Shown here: positions 44,890-53,758 of the stretch, in pieces
How positions within the stretch are numbered: the first letter of the stretch is position 1
Layout of the letters: the number at the start of each line of letters is the position of its first letter
From: Lachnospiraceae bacterium
Lineage (GTDB): Bacteria > Bacillota > Clostridia > Lachnospirales > Lachnospiraceae
Reading direction: 5' to 3'
Length of the DNA: 64,000 bases
NCBI GenBank assembly: GCA_015057365.1
Contig: SVEN01000002.1
Coordinates: 62,001 to 126,000, forward strand
Position numbers and translations under genes: made by a program
Notes under the pieces: model-generated
Database searches by the model: none
What the model was told of the DNA's origin: nothing
What the model saw: only the letters and a program-made list of their open reading frames with translations

Positions 44890-44972
44890 GCGGATGTGGC
44901 GGAATGGCAGACGCAGCAGACTCAAAATCTGCCGGTTTCACGATCGTGTGGGTTCAAGTCCCACCATCCGCA
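44890..44972 (+). tRNA. tRNA-Leu (anticodon CAA)
   Basis: 83 bases. Acceptor GCGGATG pairs with CATCCGC, discriminator A. The anticodon loop CTCAAAA (44921-44927) closes with GCAGA/TCTGC and gives CAA, reading TTG codons. There is a long variable arm, as in class II tRNAs, and GGTTCAAGTCC in the T arm. No CCA is encoded. A strong terminator follows, so it is a single-tRNA unit. Confidence 0.96.
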
Positions 44973-44983
44973 TTGGAGAAAAA

Positions 44984-45020
44984 GAAAATCCTCTGACTAT
45001 AGTCAGGGGATTTTCTTTTT
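44984..45020 (+). terminator. Terminator of tRNA-Leu
   Basis: GAAAATCCTCTGACT (44984-44998) pairs with AGTCAGGGGATTTTC (45001-45015) with one G-U pair, followed by TTTTT. Confidence 0.92.
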
Positions 45021-45051
45021 CCCGAAGCGGATGGGTTCCTTTTACCCAGGT

Positions 45052-45110
45052 TTCAAGTTCTCAGCTCCGCTTCGGTCGGCGCAGGAATTCAAGTTCTCAA
45101 CGGAGCGACC
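45052..45110. repeat. Direct and inverted repeats between tRNA-Leu and glycosylase gene
   Basis: TTCAAGTTCTCA occurs at 45052-45063 and 45088-45099. Between and after them GCTCCG (45064-45069) and CGGAGC (45101-45106), and GGTCG and CGACC, are complementary. The style resembles the GC-rich elements at 10.3 and 35.1 kb, but the core differs. Confidence 0.6.
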
Positions 45111-45139
45111 GTCGGCACATAATTAAAAGGAGGTCCCCT

Positions 45140-45616
45140 ATGATTTCTCATCCGATTCCGCCGGTGTTTGACCGGCATTCAAAGGTCCTTATTCTCGGAA
45201 GCTTTCCCTCCGTGAAGTCACGGGAGGCTCAGTTTTTCTACGGCCATCCGCAGAACCGTTTTTGGAAGGTAACTTCTAAGGTTTTTAACGTACCGGAACC
45301 AAAGACTATTGAAGAGAAGAAGACCTTTCTTCTCTCCCATGGCATTGCGGTGTGGGATGTGATTGCCTCCTGTGATATTACCGGCAGCTCCGACAGTTCT
45401 ATCAAAAATGTGATACCCAACGATTTCTCTCCGATTCTGACGACTGCAAATATCCGGACGATTTTTGTGAACGGCAAAACCGCAGAGAAGTTTTACAACA
45501 AATATATCAAAGACACCATCGGTCGTGAGGCAATTTGTCTACCCTCCACCTCTCCCGCCAATGCGGCATGGTCGTTGGAACGGCTCATTGATGCATGGAC
45601 ACAAATTAATCTATAA
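45140..45616 (+). CDS. DNA-deoxyinosine glycosylase-like protein (uracil-DNA glycosylase superfamily)
   Basis: 158 residues from ATG 45140 (AAAAGGAGG upstream; an open frame continues upstream through the tRNA and is rejected). VLILGSFPSVKSREAQFFYGHPQNRFWKV is the superfamily start (given here as one family match to be read in two parts), and HGIAVWDVIASC is the second motif. Family relatives excise hypoxanthine or uracil-like bases from DNA. It is the only gene between two terminators. Confidence 0.87.
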   Translation: MISHPIPPVFDRHSKVLILGSFPSVKSREAQFFYGHPQNRFWKVTSKVFNVPEPKTIEEKKTFLLSHGIAVWDVIASCDITGSSDSSIKNVIPNDFSPILTTANIRTIFVNGKTAEKFYNKYIKDTIGREAICLPSTSPANAAWSLERLIDAWTQINL

Positions 45617-45659
45617 AAACGGTATCCCAAGACTTCCCTCTTCGGATACCGTTCTTTTT
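45615..45659. terminator. Bidirectional terminator
   Basis: AACGGTATCC (45618-45627) pairs with GGATACCGTT (45644-45653), with A-run before and CTTTTT after. Confidence 0.87.
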
Positions 45660-45671
45660 CGTCTTATTTTC

Positions 45672-46631
45672 CTAAATTACCACATTCCGCTCTTCGCCTC
45701 TTTGGAACGCCTTAATGTTCTCGTATACGCCCTCTACGCAGCGCATACGGGCTTCTACGCTGCCCCAGGCCAGATGGGGTGTGATAATGAGCTTGTTACT
45801 GTCCTTTATCTTGCTGAGGGGATTGGTAAGCTGCAACGGCTCCTTTTCCAGTACATCCAGACCGGCTCCTGCGATTTCTCCGGCTTCCAAGGCTTCGTAC
45901 AGGTCCGTATTATTTACCACCGGGCCACGGGCTACATTTACAAGATAAGCCGTAGGCTTCATTTTGCCAAGCGCCTCTTTATCGATAAAATTCCGGGACA
46001 AGTCGCTGAGCGGACAATGCAGGGAAAGGAAATCACTCTCGGCAAGCAAAGTATCCTTATCCACCTGCAGATACTCGGTCACGGTGCTCTTTCCGGTGAC
46101 GGAATGAAAGATTACCTTGCAACCGAAGGCCGTGGCTATCCGCGCCACACGCTTTCCGATATTCCCCATACCGACAATGCCCCAGGTCTTTCCTTCCAGT
46201 TCATAAAACGGGATGTCAAAGTTGGAGAACCGGTCCTGGGCACTGTAGGCACCGGATTTCACGTAGTTATCATAGTGCGGAAGCTTCTGGGACAAGGCCA
46301 GTGCCAAGGCAAAAGTATGCTGAGCCACCATGGCGGAGCAATAATCCACCACATTGGTCACCCGGATTCCTCTGGACTTACAGTAAGCCAAATCACAGTT
46401 ATCATACCCTGTGGCAAACTCGCAAATCATCTTTACCTTGGGAGCGTCCTTTAAACTCTCCTCGCACATCGGAGACTTATTCGCCACAATGATATCCGCG
46501 TCCTTCACCCGCTCCCTGACCTCTTCTATGGTCACCGTGTTTCTGTAACAAGTCACATTTCCCAGTTCATAAAAGCAATCTACCGAAATATCCGGTCCCA
46601 CACTGTTTCGTTCCAACACTACGATATTCAT
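45672..46631 (-). CDS. D-2-hydroxyacid dehydrogenase
   Basis: 319 residues of the D-isomer-specific family. The NAD-binding motif GIVGMGNIGKRVA is near residue 145, with catalytic Arg in VNVARGPVV and the active-site His in TPHLAWGS. It reduces a 2-keto acid or oxidises a D-hydroxy acid; hydroxypyruvate, lactate or phenylpyruvate are possible. GGAAGGAAATG precedes the start. It follows hydF on the same strand by 58 bases, so it could be transcribed with the maturation genes, but a functional link is not evident. Confidence 0.9.
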   Translation of the reverse strand: MNIVVLERNSVGPDISVDCFYELGNVTCYRNTVTIEEVRERVKDADIIVANKSPMCEESLKDAPKVKMICEFATGYDNCDLAYCKSRGIRVTNVVDYCSAMVAQHTFALALALSQKLPHYDNYVKSGAYSAQDRFSNFDIPFYELEGKTWGIVGMGNIGKRVARIATAFGCKVIFHSVTGKSTVTEYLQVDKDTLLAESDFLSLHCPLSDLSRNFIDKEALGKMKPTAYLVNVARGPVVNNTDLYEALEAGEIAGAGLDVLEKEPLQLTNPLSKIKDSNKLIITPHLAWGSVEARMRCVEGVYENIKAFQRGEERNVVI

Positions 46632-46689
46632 AGCTCATTTCCTTCCGATTCTTTTCTCGTTTTACTGACAATATGTTTCGGCAATTTAA

Positions 46690-47943
46690 TTACCGTAACA
46701 GCTCCGCCACTTCCGGGAACATAGCCACACTTCGTTTTAATATCCCGTTCATGTGCGCCAGCGCAATTCCGTAATTGGTAAACGGTACCCGCTCATCTTC
46801 TGCGGTCTTTTTCCGGTAGGAAAGCTCTCTCTCCGTTAACATACAGCCGCCGCAATGAATGACCAGACGTATTCCGTTCAAATCCTCCGGGAAATCCTTT
46901 CCCGAGGTAAATACAAACTCCGGCTCCTTCCCGGTAAACTTCCGAATCATGGCCGGAAGCTTCACCGTACCGATGTCACCGCATTGTCTGTGATGGGTAC
47001 AGCCTTCCGAAATCAATACTTTATCTCCGTCCTGCAGAGTTTCCAGTGTCCTCACGCCTTCTACAGCCGTAGACAAGAATCCTTTATACCGCGCCATCAA
47101 AATAGAAAAGGACGTTAACGGCACCTCTGCCGGCACTTGTTTCGCTACTTTTCCGAACACCTGACTGTCGGTAATCACCATGGCCGGCGGATTTGCAAGT
47201 GCAGAAAAGGCCTCCGGTAAACCGGTGTCCTTTACCACCAAAGGCATGCCCTCGGCGTCCAGGATATCCCGGATAGTCTGCTGTTGCGGCAGAATCAGGC
47301 GTCCTTTCGGTGCTGCCTCGTCAATCGGCACCACCAGCACCGCCACATCGCCCGGTGCAATCTTGTCACCGATAAGTCTACGCTTTTCTTCCTCTGTATG
47401 AAGTAACGCGCCGATACGCTCCTTTAACTCATGAATTCCGGCACCGGTTTTCGCACTGACATAAAACGGTGTATGAGCATCCGATACCGTTCCGATATTT
47501 TCTGCCACCGTCACATCCGAAGACATGCCGTTCGGTTTTTCCGCAGACAACTCATCCGATTTATTATACACCGTCACGTACGGTATCTTCCGCTCCTCAA
47601 ACATGGCAGAAAACTCCGCTTCCCATTTACCGGCACCTTCCGTGGCATCTACCACAAGGATTCCGCAATCTGTCCGGTTCAATACCTGTCGTGTCTTTTT
47701 TACACGAAGCTCACCCAAATCACCTTCATCATCATACCCGGGTGTATCGATTAACACCACCGGTCCCACCGGAAGCAGCTCCATGGTCTTATATACCGGA
47801 TCTGTGGTTGTTCCGGCTACGTCGGATACCACGGAAAGCTCCTGCCCGGTCACGGCATTAATCAGACTGGATTTTCCGGCATTGCGACGTCCGAAGAATG
47901 CAATATGTACCCGCTCGGAAGCAGGTGTATTCTGCATACTCAT
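46690..47943 (-). CDS. hydF: [FeFe]-hydrogenase maturation GTPase HydF
   Basis: 417 residues. N-terminal GTPase: P-loop GRRNAGKSSLINAV (about 16-29), DTPGYDDEG, and NKSD. The C-terminal cluster region has CTHHRQCGDIG and HCGGCML, the usual Cys/His set. HydF is the scaffold on which the 2Fe subcluster is built before transfer to the hydrogenase. GGAGGAAATGAT precedes ATG 47943. Last of the hydE-hydG-hydF run. Confidence 0.95.
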   Translation of the reverse strand: MSMQNTPASERVHIAFFGRRNAGKSSLINAVTGQELSVVSDVAGTTTDPVYKTMELLPVGPVVLIDTPGYDDEGDLGELRVKKTRQVLNRTDCGILVVDATEGAGKWEAEFSAMFEERKIPYVTVYNKSDELSAEKPNGMSSDVTVAENIGTVSDAHTPFYVSAKTGAGIHELKERIGALLHTEEEKRRLIGDKIAPGDVAVLVVPIDEAAPKGRLILPQQQTIRDILDAEGMPLVVKDTGLPEAFSALANPPAMVITDSQVFGKVAKQVPAEVPLTSFSILMARYKGFLSTAVEGVRTLETLQDGDKVLISEGCTHHRQCGDIGTVKLPAMIRKFTGKEPEFVFTSGKDFPEDLNGIRLVIHCGGCMLTERELSYRKKTAEDERVPFTNYGIALAHMNGILKRSVAMFPEVAELLR

Positions 47944-48027
47944 ATCATTTCCTCCTTAAGAAGGTGCCGGATACCAACTGATTTCCGTCACATCCGACAC
48001 CTACTCTTCCCATTCTTCTATCACATC

Positions 48028-49446
48028 CTAGAACCGGAAATCCCGGATTCCTTCCTCTATCTTCTTTAAGTGGTCCTTACAAATCTCTCTCACTTTTTCC
48101 TTCGGAATATTGTTAAGCTCGGCCTGAATCATAGCTTCACCGATTTTCTTCGTCTCCTCGGAAGCGTAGTCCATCAAATACTCCTTTAAGGTCATAAGTG
48201 CATTCGGATGACAGCAGTTCTGAATCTGGCCGCTCTTACAAAGACTCATAAAACGGTCGCCTGTTCTGCCTTCTCTGTAGCATGCGGTACAGAAGGACGG
48301 AATATAGCCGAACTCCATAAGCCACCGTACCACCTCGTCCAAGGTTCGTTTGTCGCTGACATCAAACTGCTCGGAATTCTCCTCTTCAGGCTCCGGCTCG
48401 GAATAGCCGCCCACGCTGGTCTTGGAAGCGCCGCTGATCTGGGAAACGCCGAGGCGGATGACCTTCTCTCTGACTTCCTTGCTCTCTCTTGTGGAAATAA
48501 TCATACCGGTATACGGTACGGAAATACGGATAAGTGCACACAGCTTTGCAAAAATCTCGTCGCTGATACCGTTATCGAATACCGTCGGGTCAATGTCGTC
48601 CGCACGCTTAATACGCGGCACGCTGATGGTATGCGGTCCTACACCGTGTACTGCCTCCAAATGCTCCGCATGCATAAGGAGTCCTGCAAACTCGTACTTA
48701 TAAAGCTCCAGTCCAAACAAAACGCCCACGCCCACATCATCAATGCCGCCTTCCATGGCACGGTCCATGGCTTCCGTATGGTACGCATAATCATGCTTCG
48801 GCCCCGTCGGGTGCAGCTGCTCATAGCTCTCCTTATGATACGTCTCCTGGAATAAAATATAGGTACCGATACCGGCATCCTTAAGCTTCCGGTAATTCTC
48901 TACCGTAGTCGCCGCAATGTTCACGTTTACACGGCGAATGGCACCGTTTTTGTGCTTGATGCTGTAAATGGTCTTAATACATTCCAAAATGTACTCAATC
49001 GGGTTATTTACCGGGTCCTCGCCGGCCTCCAGGGCAAGACGCTTGTGTCCCATATCCTGCAGCGCGGTTACTTCCTTTACAATCTCCTCCTGCGTCAGCT
49101 TCTTACGGGCGATGTGCTTGTTTTTCATGTGGTACGGACAATACACACAGCCGTTAATGCAGTAGTTTGAAAGATACAGCGGTGCAAACATAACAATACG
49201 ATTGCCGTAGAACTTCTTTTTCAGTTCCTCCGCCATGGTATACATTCTGGCTACTCTGGTCGGTTCCTCACAGGCGAGAAGCACCGAGGCCTCCCTGTGG
49301 TCAAGTCCCTTACATTGTTCTGCTTTCGCAAGGATTTCGTCAATCAGGGCGTAATTCTCCTTGTTCTCCTCGGCATAGGCAAGGGTCGCGGTAATTTCCT
49401 CATGGGAAATAAATTCCTCCGCTTTCAGTGATGCTTTGTTGTACAT
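48028..49446 (-). CDS. hydG: [FeFe]-hydrogenase maturation radical SAM enzyme HydG
   Basis: 472 residues, the expected length. The radical SAM motif is CINGCVYC (CxxxCxxC, near residue 98), and the second cluster is held by CTACYREGRTGDRFMSLC near the C-terminus. HydG cleaves tyrosine to make the CO and CN ligands of the H-cluster. AAAGGAC lies upstream. It is 54 bases after the hydE stop and 84 bases before hydF. Confidence 0.96.
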   Translation of the reverse strand: MYNKASLKAEEFISHEEITATLAYAEENKENYALIDEILAKAEQCKGLDHREASVLLACEEPTRVARMYTMAEELKKKFYGNRIVMFAPLYLSNYCINGCVYCPYHMKNKHIARKKLTQEEIVKEVTALQDMGHKRLALEAGEDPVNNPIEYILECIKTIYSIKHKNGAIRRVNVNIAATTVENYRKLKDAGIGTYILFQETYHKESYEQLHPTGPKHDYAYHTEAMDRAMEGGIDDVGVGVLFGLELYKYEFAGLLMHAEHLEAVHGVGPHTISVPRIKRADDIDPTVFDNGISDEIFAKLCALIRISVPYTGMIISTRESKEVREKVIRLGVSQISGASKTSVGGYSEPEPEEENSEQFDVSDKRTLDEVVRWLMEFGYIPSFCTACYREGRTGDRFMSLCKSGQIQNCCHPNALMTLKEYLMDYASEETKKIGEAMIQAELNNIPKEKVREICKDHLKKIEEGIRDFRF

Positions 49447-49500
49447 ATTCTTCTGTCCTTTCTTTCGGGTCAGAAACCTCTTCCCCGTTAGTAAAATTAT

Positions 49501-50556
49501 TTATTTTGCAAACCCGGGTGAGTCACCTCGGGAAATTGCCACTGTAAACTCTTCTTTTTCCAGTTCCTTACGTAAGGCCTCCAAATGTTCTGCCGCTTCA
49601 TTGCCGCTGTGCACTTTATTATCGTACAGAGCGTACTTGTCTCTCACTCTCGTCGGAGAAAGATTCGGCATAATGACATTCGCACCGTGCAAAAGACCTT
49701 GCAAACGACCGTCGCTCCGGGCTGTTCCCAGTGCCGTGGTGGCCGGCAGTAACACTTCGGGCAAGCTAAGGCGGATCGCAGAAAGAAGAAATAGCGTCAA
49801 CTCACTGCTACCGGCTTTCTTTGCCTCAAAGGGCGTATTCTTTGCGGGTAAAAACGGTCCGATTCCCACCATCTGCGGTCGGAACCGCTCCAAAAACAAC
49901 AAATCCTCTATGATACAGTCCGTCGTCTGATATGGCGACCCCACCAAAAAACCGCAACCGGTCTGATATCCGATGTCCTTTAAATTCCGCAGACATTCCA
50001 TACGGGTCTCGTAAGGCTGATTCGCGGGATGAAGCTTCCCATAATGTTCTGCGTTTGCGGTCTCCTGACGAAGCAGAAAACGCTCCGCACCCGCCGAAAA
50101 AAACCGTTCATAACTTTCCCTTTTCCATTCTCCCACCGATAAGGTAATCGCACAATCCTGATACTTCGTATGTATTTCACTTACCAGCGAACAAATCCTC
50201 TCTTCCGTGAAATATCCGTCCTCGCCCCCCTGAAGTACAAAGGTCCGAAGTCCGGCTTCATATCCATCCTTACAACAGGAAAGAATCTCCTCCTCCGTCA
50301 AACGATACCGCTCCACACAGGAATTACTTTTTCGGATGCCGCAATAATAGCAATCCTTTTTACATATGTTCGTAAACTCAATCAAACCTCTCACAAACAC
50401 CTGTCGACCGAAAATCCGGTCCGTTTCCCGGCGCGCCGCGCTACGTATCCGCTCCGTAATTTCCCGGTCGCGATGCTCCAGTAACCTCTGCCATTCCTCA
50501 CGAGACAAAGTATGTTCTACGATTAATTTCTCTGCTATTTCCCTTAAATCTGACAT
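49501..50556 (-). CDS. hydE: [FeFe]-hydrogenase maturation radical SAM enzyme HydE
   Basis: 351 residues from ATG 50556; a start three codons earlier is too close to AAAGGA. The radical SAM motif is CKKDCYYC (near residue 64), within EFTNICKKDCYYCGIRK. HydE supplies part of the 2Fe subcluster, probably the bridging dithiomethylamine precursor. It is the first gene of the three. The hydrogenase itself (hydA) is not in the window, so it must lie elsewhere. Confidence 0.95.
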   Translation of the reverse strand: MSDLREIAEKLIVEHTLSREEWQRLLEHRDREITERIRSAARRETDRIFGRQVFVRGLIEFTNICKKDCYYCGIRKSNSCVERYRLTEEEILSCCKDGYEAGLRTFVLQGGEDGYFTEERICSLVSEIHTKYQDCAITLSVGEWKRESYERFFSAGAERFLLRQETANAEHYGKLHPANQPYETRMECLRNLKDIGYQTGCGFLVGSPYQTTDCIIEDLLFLERFRPQMVGIGPFLPAKNTPFEAKKAGSSELTLFLLSAIRLSLPEVLLPATTALGTARSDGRLQGLLHGANVIMPNLSPTRVRDKYALYDNKVHSGNEAAEHLEALRKELEKEEFTVAISRGDSPGFAK

Positions 50557-50641
50557 TAGATTCATTTCCTTTTATGTTTTTCTTTACATTCTGTAAAAAA
50601 AGTGATACCATGAGACTATACAAACGAACGGAGGACTCCCT

Positions 50642-50908
50642 ATGCAGTTAATTTTACGCAATATCATGGAAGAATACGTTATCCTTACTTTGGACGAAAT
50701 GCTGCCGTATTTGGAAGGCTGCAAATGTGAGCGTTGCCGTCTTGATATGGCATCCTACACCTTAAACCGTTTACCGCCGAAATATGTAGCTACTACCCAG
50801 GGAGAGCTTATGTCCCGTCTCTGTGAGTTTGACACTCAGTTCAAGACCTCCATCATGAAAGAAATCACGCAGGCACATGCTATTATCAGCAAGCACCCGC
50901 GTCATTAA
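50642..50908 (+). CDS. comFB: ComFB-family small protein
   Basis: 88 residues. NIMEEYVILTLDEMLPYL, then the Cys-rich CKCERCRLDMASYTLNRLPPKYV (in two parts), match the late-competence protein ComFB family. GGAGGACTCCCT precedes the ATG. ComFB homologues are c-di-nucleotide-binding in some bacteria, but the role in Clostridia is unclear. It is divergent from hydE and convergent with lepB. Confidence 0.85.
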   Translation: MQLILRNIMEEYVILTLDEMLPYLEGCKCERCRLDMASYTLNRLPPKYVATTQGELMSRLCEFDTQFKTSIMKEITQAHAIISKHPRH

Positions 50909-50914
50909 TCCGCT

Positions 50915-51457
50915 TTACTTTATCCAGCCGAAGCTTGGTTTGTATCGAAACCAGGCTTTGCACTGTATCTTATCTTCTTCTACATATTTATTTTCCCATT
51001 TTCTGGAGTCCCAGGAATTGTTCCGATTGTCTCCCAGCATAAAATAGCATCCTTCCGGCACTTCAAAGATACCATAGGACCCTATCGGTGTCTCTTTCAG
51101 ATACGGCTCCTCCAATAGAGTCTTGTCCTCTCCGGTCTCATCATTCCAGATATACACTTTCCCTTCCGTAATCTCAACGGTTTCTCCCGGAAGTCCGATG
51201 ATTCTCTTTACATACAACACCGACTCGTCATCCGGATAATCAAACATTACCACATCGCCCCGCTCCGGCTCGGAAAACAGGTACGCAAGCCGCAGACCGA
51301 ATACCCGGTCTGCAATCTGCAATGTATTCTCCATGGAACCTGACGGAATAACCGCCTTCATCAAAACAAACTTATTCAGACAGGTCCCGATTACAAAAGC
51401 CACAATCAGTATCGCTGCCCAGCTGATAATTTCCTTTAACACACCGTTTTTTCCCAT
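50915..51457 (-). CDS. lepB: Signal peptidase I
   Basis: 180 residues, Gram-positive length. One N-terminal anchor helix (ISWAAILIVAFVIGTCL), the nucleophile Ser 41 in PSGSMENTL, the general base Lys 84 in YVKRIIGLPGE, and GDNRNNSWDSR. It removes signal peptides of exported proteins. It starts one base after the AI-2E-family gene's stop, so the two are translationally coupled. Confidence 0.95.
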   Translation of the reverse strand: MGKNGVLKEIISWAAILIVAFVIGTCLNKFVLMKAVIPSGSMENTLQIADRVFGLRLAYLFSEPERGDVVMFDYPDDESVLYVKRIIGLPGETVEITEGKVYIWNDETGEDKTLLEEPYLKETPIGSYGIFEVPEGCYFMLGDNRNNSWDSRKWENKYVEEDKIQCKAWFRYKPSFGWIK

Positions 51458-51458
51458 A

Positions 51459-52724
51459 TTACTCTACCGTCTCTTTCCCGGATGCATCCGCTCCCGATGC
51501 CTCCTGTTTCTTTTCCAAACGCTTTCTCGTCATCTCCCGAAGCAAAGTATAAATCACCGATACTGTCGGTACCGCAAACAGCATTCCAATGATACCGCCG
51601 ATGCCGCCGCCTACGGTAACCGCCGCCAATACCCACATCGCCGGAAGTCCCACAGAGTTTCCTACTACCTTCGGATAAATTACATTTCCTTCAATCTGCT
51701 GTAAAACTACTATAAAAATCACAAACATCAGCGCCTTGAACGGGTCAATCATCAAAATCAGAAAGGCTCCCACGCCGGCACCGATAAAACCGCCCACAAC
51801 CGGAATCAAAGCCGTTACTCCCACCAATACACCGATCATTGCCGCGTACGGAAATCCGAAAATCAACATTCCGATGGCACATAGGCTTCCTAAAATCACT
51901 GCCTCAATACACTGGCCCGTCACAAAAGCACAAAAAATACCGTGAGCGGTCGTTGCCACATGAAGAATTCCGTTCCGGATACGTTCCGGCAAAAAGGCAT
52001 GCATTCCCTTTTTTATCTGACCGGATAACGTCTCCTTGCTAAGCAGGACATAAATCGCAAAAATAAGTGCGATTACAAAATCAATCAAACCACCGAATGC
52101 ACCGATGACCCCGGCAAAGGTATTTCCCACAAAGCCCAAGGTTCCCGTGCCGATAAAGCCAAGCAGATTCTTTGCCGTAGACTCCCAGTCAATATTCAGT
52201 TCCGTAATCGTCTCGTAAATAAACGGATACTCTTCCGCATATTCGATACACCAGGCTTTTGCCTTTTCAAACCACTCCGGTACACCGTCCACCAAAAGCA
52301 TCACCGTCTTGCCGATTTCCGGAAGCACCAACGATACCACAGCCACTAAAATCGCAAAAATAATAACAATGGATACCAACAGACAAACCGGACGACGTAA
52401 CACATTACTTACTTTTCCTACCGCCACATCAATCGGTCCGTCCTGCTGTACTTGTCCCTCCGGCCGATTCTTTGCTGTCTTTTTACGCTTCTGCCTGATT
52501 GCAAAACGCTTCAACCCCAGTTCGCAGGAATTCCAAATCTTCTCTAATGCTCTCATCGGAAGATTCAATACAAAGGCTATAATAAATCCGACAAAAATCG
52601 GAGAAAGAACACCGAACACCCACTGAATCCCAGCTCCCACTACCGATAGTCTCTGTAGCACACAATACAACACAATTAAACCCGCCGCAGCAAAAAACAT
52701 GCTCCAAAAACGACGTTTTCCCAT
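51459..52724 (-). CDS. AI-2E family permease (PerM/YueF-like)
   Basis: 421 residues with about eight hydrophobic helices, starting MGKRRFWSMFFAAAGLIVLY. The C-terminal half has the family segments GVTALIPVVGGFIGAGVG and QQIEGNVIYPKVVGNSVGLPA. Named members carry out autoinducer-2 release, Na+/H+ exchange or other transport, so the substrate is open. GGAGGCG precedes the ATG. The C-terminal tail is charged and cytosolic. Operon with lepB. Confidence 0.9.
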   Translation of the reverse strand: MGKRRFWSMFFAAAGLIVLYCVLQRLSVVGAGIQWVFGVLSPIFVGFIIAFVLNLPMRALEKIWNSCELGLKRFAIRQKRKKTAKNRPEGQVQQDGPIDVAVGKVSNVLRRPVCLLVSIVIIFAILVAVVSLVLPEIGKTVMLLVDGVPEWFEKAKAWCIEYAEEYPFIYETITELNIDWESTAKNLLGFIGTGTLGFVGNTFAGVIGAFGGLIDFVIALIFAIYVLLSKETLSGQIKKGMHAFLPERIRNGILHVATTAHGIFCAFVTGQCIEAVILGSLCAIGMLIFGFPYAAMIGVLVGVTALIPVVGGFIGAGVGAFLILMIDPFKALMFVIFIVVLQQIEGNVIYPKVVGNSVGLPAMWVLAAVTVGGGIGGIIGMLFAVPTVSVIYTLLREMTRKRLEKKQEASGADASGKETVE

Positions 52725-52816
52725 TCTACGCCTCCTTATTTATAAAAAGAAAATAACTTACTTGAAATTCTTTCCTCAGTTCTATATAATCATAACATAA
52801 AGAGGAGGAAACATCA

Positions 52817-53668
52817 ATGACAAATCAATCGACTATGACAAATAATTCACAGCCTCAATCCGGCTTTCCCGCTAATTTTTTAAAAATATTTGCCGCACTG
52901 ACCATGTTAATCGATCATGCGGCACTTACTCTTGTCTATGCAAAACTGGCTGAATTTCCGGAATACTTAAGTCTTGTCTTTTCCACTGAGGCCTCTTTGG
53001 AACAGCTTCAGTCCATTCCTTCGGATTATATGAGCCTCTACTCCACCTACACCGTAATGCGCCTGGTGGGACGCATCGCCTTCCCGCTTTTTGCGTTTCT
53101 GTTGTTCGAAGGCTTTATGCATACCTCCGATTATAAGCGCTATCTGCTTCGCGTCGGTATTTGTGCCCTGGTCGCGGAGATTCCGTTTAACTTAATCGTA
53201 ACCAACGCTGCAGCCCTTTACGGTTGGGAGAATGTCTCCGTGTCCCTATTTTTCCCGCGGTATCAAAATACTGTATTTACTCTGTTTTTAGGACTTCTGA
53301 TGCTGTACGGCATGAAGCGTGTGGAGGCAACGGATGATATTACGCCAAAGGCAGCGTTCAAGCAATGGCTTGGTCAGCTTCTCCTCGTTCTGGCTGCTTG
53401 TGTTATCTCGGTTTATGCGCGCCTGGACTATAGCTACATCGGTATTTTATTCCTTGCGATGCTCTACTTTTTCCGCAACAACAAAAAGATGCAGATTATC
53501 TTCGGATGTATCGTATTCCTCAGTACCAACATTGCGGCATTGTTAGCCTTTGTACCAATTGCTATGTACAACGGAAACATCATCCGCTCCAAGAAGTTTA
53601 AATACTTCTTCTACATCTTCTATCCGGCACATTTGCTGGTGTTATATTTGATTTCATTGGTACTGTAA
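52817..53668 (+). CDS. TraX-family membrane protein
   Basis: 283 residues. FLKIFAALTMLIDHAALTL near the start, IAFPLFAFLLFEGFMHT and LDYSYIGILFLAMLYF give the TraX-family pattern, with about eight helices. TraX acetylates F-pilin in Enterobacteria, but chromosomal copies in Firmicutes are of unknown role, likely acyl-transfer on surface polymers. AGAGGAGG precedes the ATG. It has no conjugation genes around it. Confidence 0.85.
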   Translation: MTNQSTMTNNSQPQSGFPANFLKIFAALTMLIDHAALTLVYAKLAEFPEYLSLVFSTEASLEQLQSIPSDYMSLYSTYTVMRLVGRIAFPLFAFLLFEGFMHTSDYKRYLLRVGICALVAEIPFNLIVTNAAALYGWENVSVSLFFPRYQNTVFTLFLGLLMLYGMKRVEATDDITPKAAFKQWLGQLLLVLAACVISVYARLDYSYIGILFLAMLYFFRNNKKMQIIFGCIVFLSTNIAALLAFVPIAMYNGNIIRSKKFKYFFYIFYPAHLLVLYLISLVL

Positions 53669-53702
53669 TAACATCCAGCCGACAACAAAAAAACAGTAAA
53701 CT

Positions 53703-53742
53703 ATAAAAGGGAACCTGTACCTGATGTACCGGTTCCCTTTTA
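53703..53742. terminator. Bidirectional terminator
   Basis: AAAAGGGAACC (53705-53715) pairs with GGTTCCCTTTT (53731-53741). It separates the TraX gene from the convergent DUF4867-like gene. Confidence 0.9.
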
Positions 53743-53758
53743 ATCTTTCTGTTATCTA

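Noticed and set aside
44828-45139. N-terminal extension of the glycosylase frame
   Set aside because: The open frame passes through tRNA-Leu and its terminator. A good ribosome site and family N-terminus support the start at 45140.
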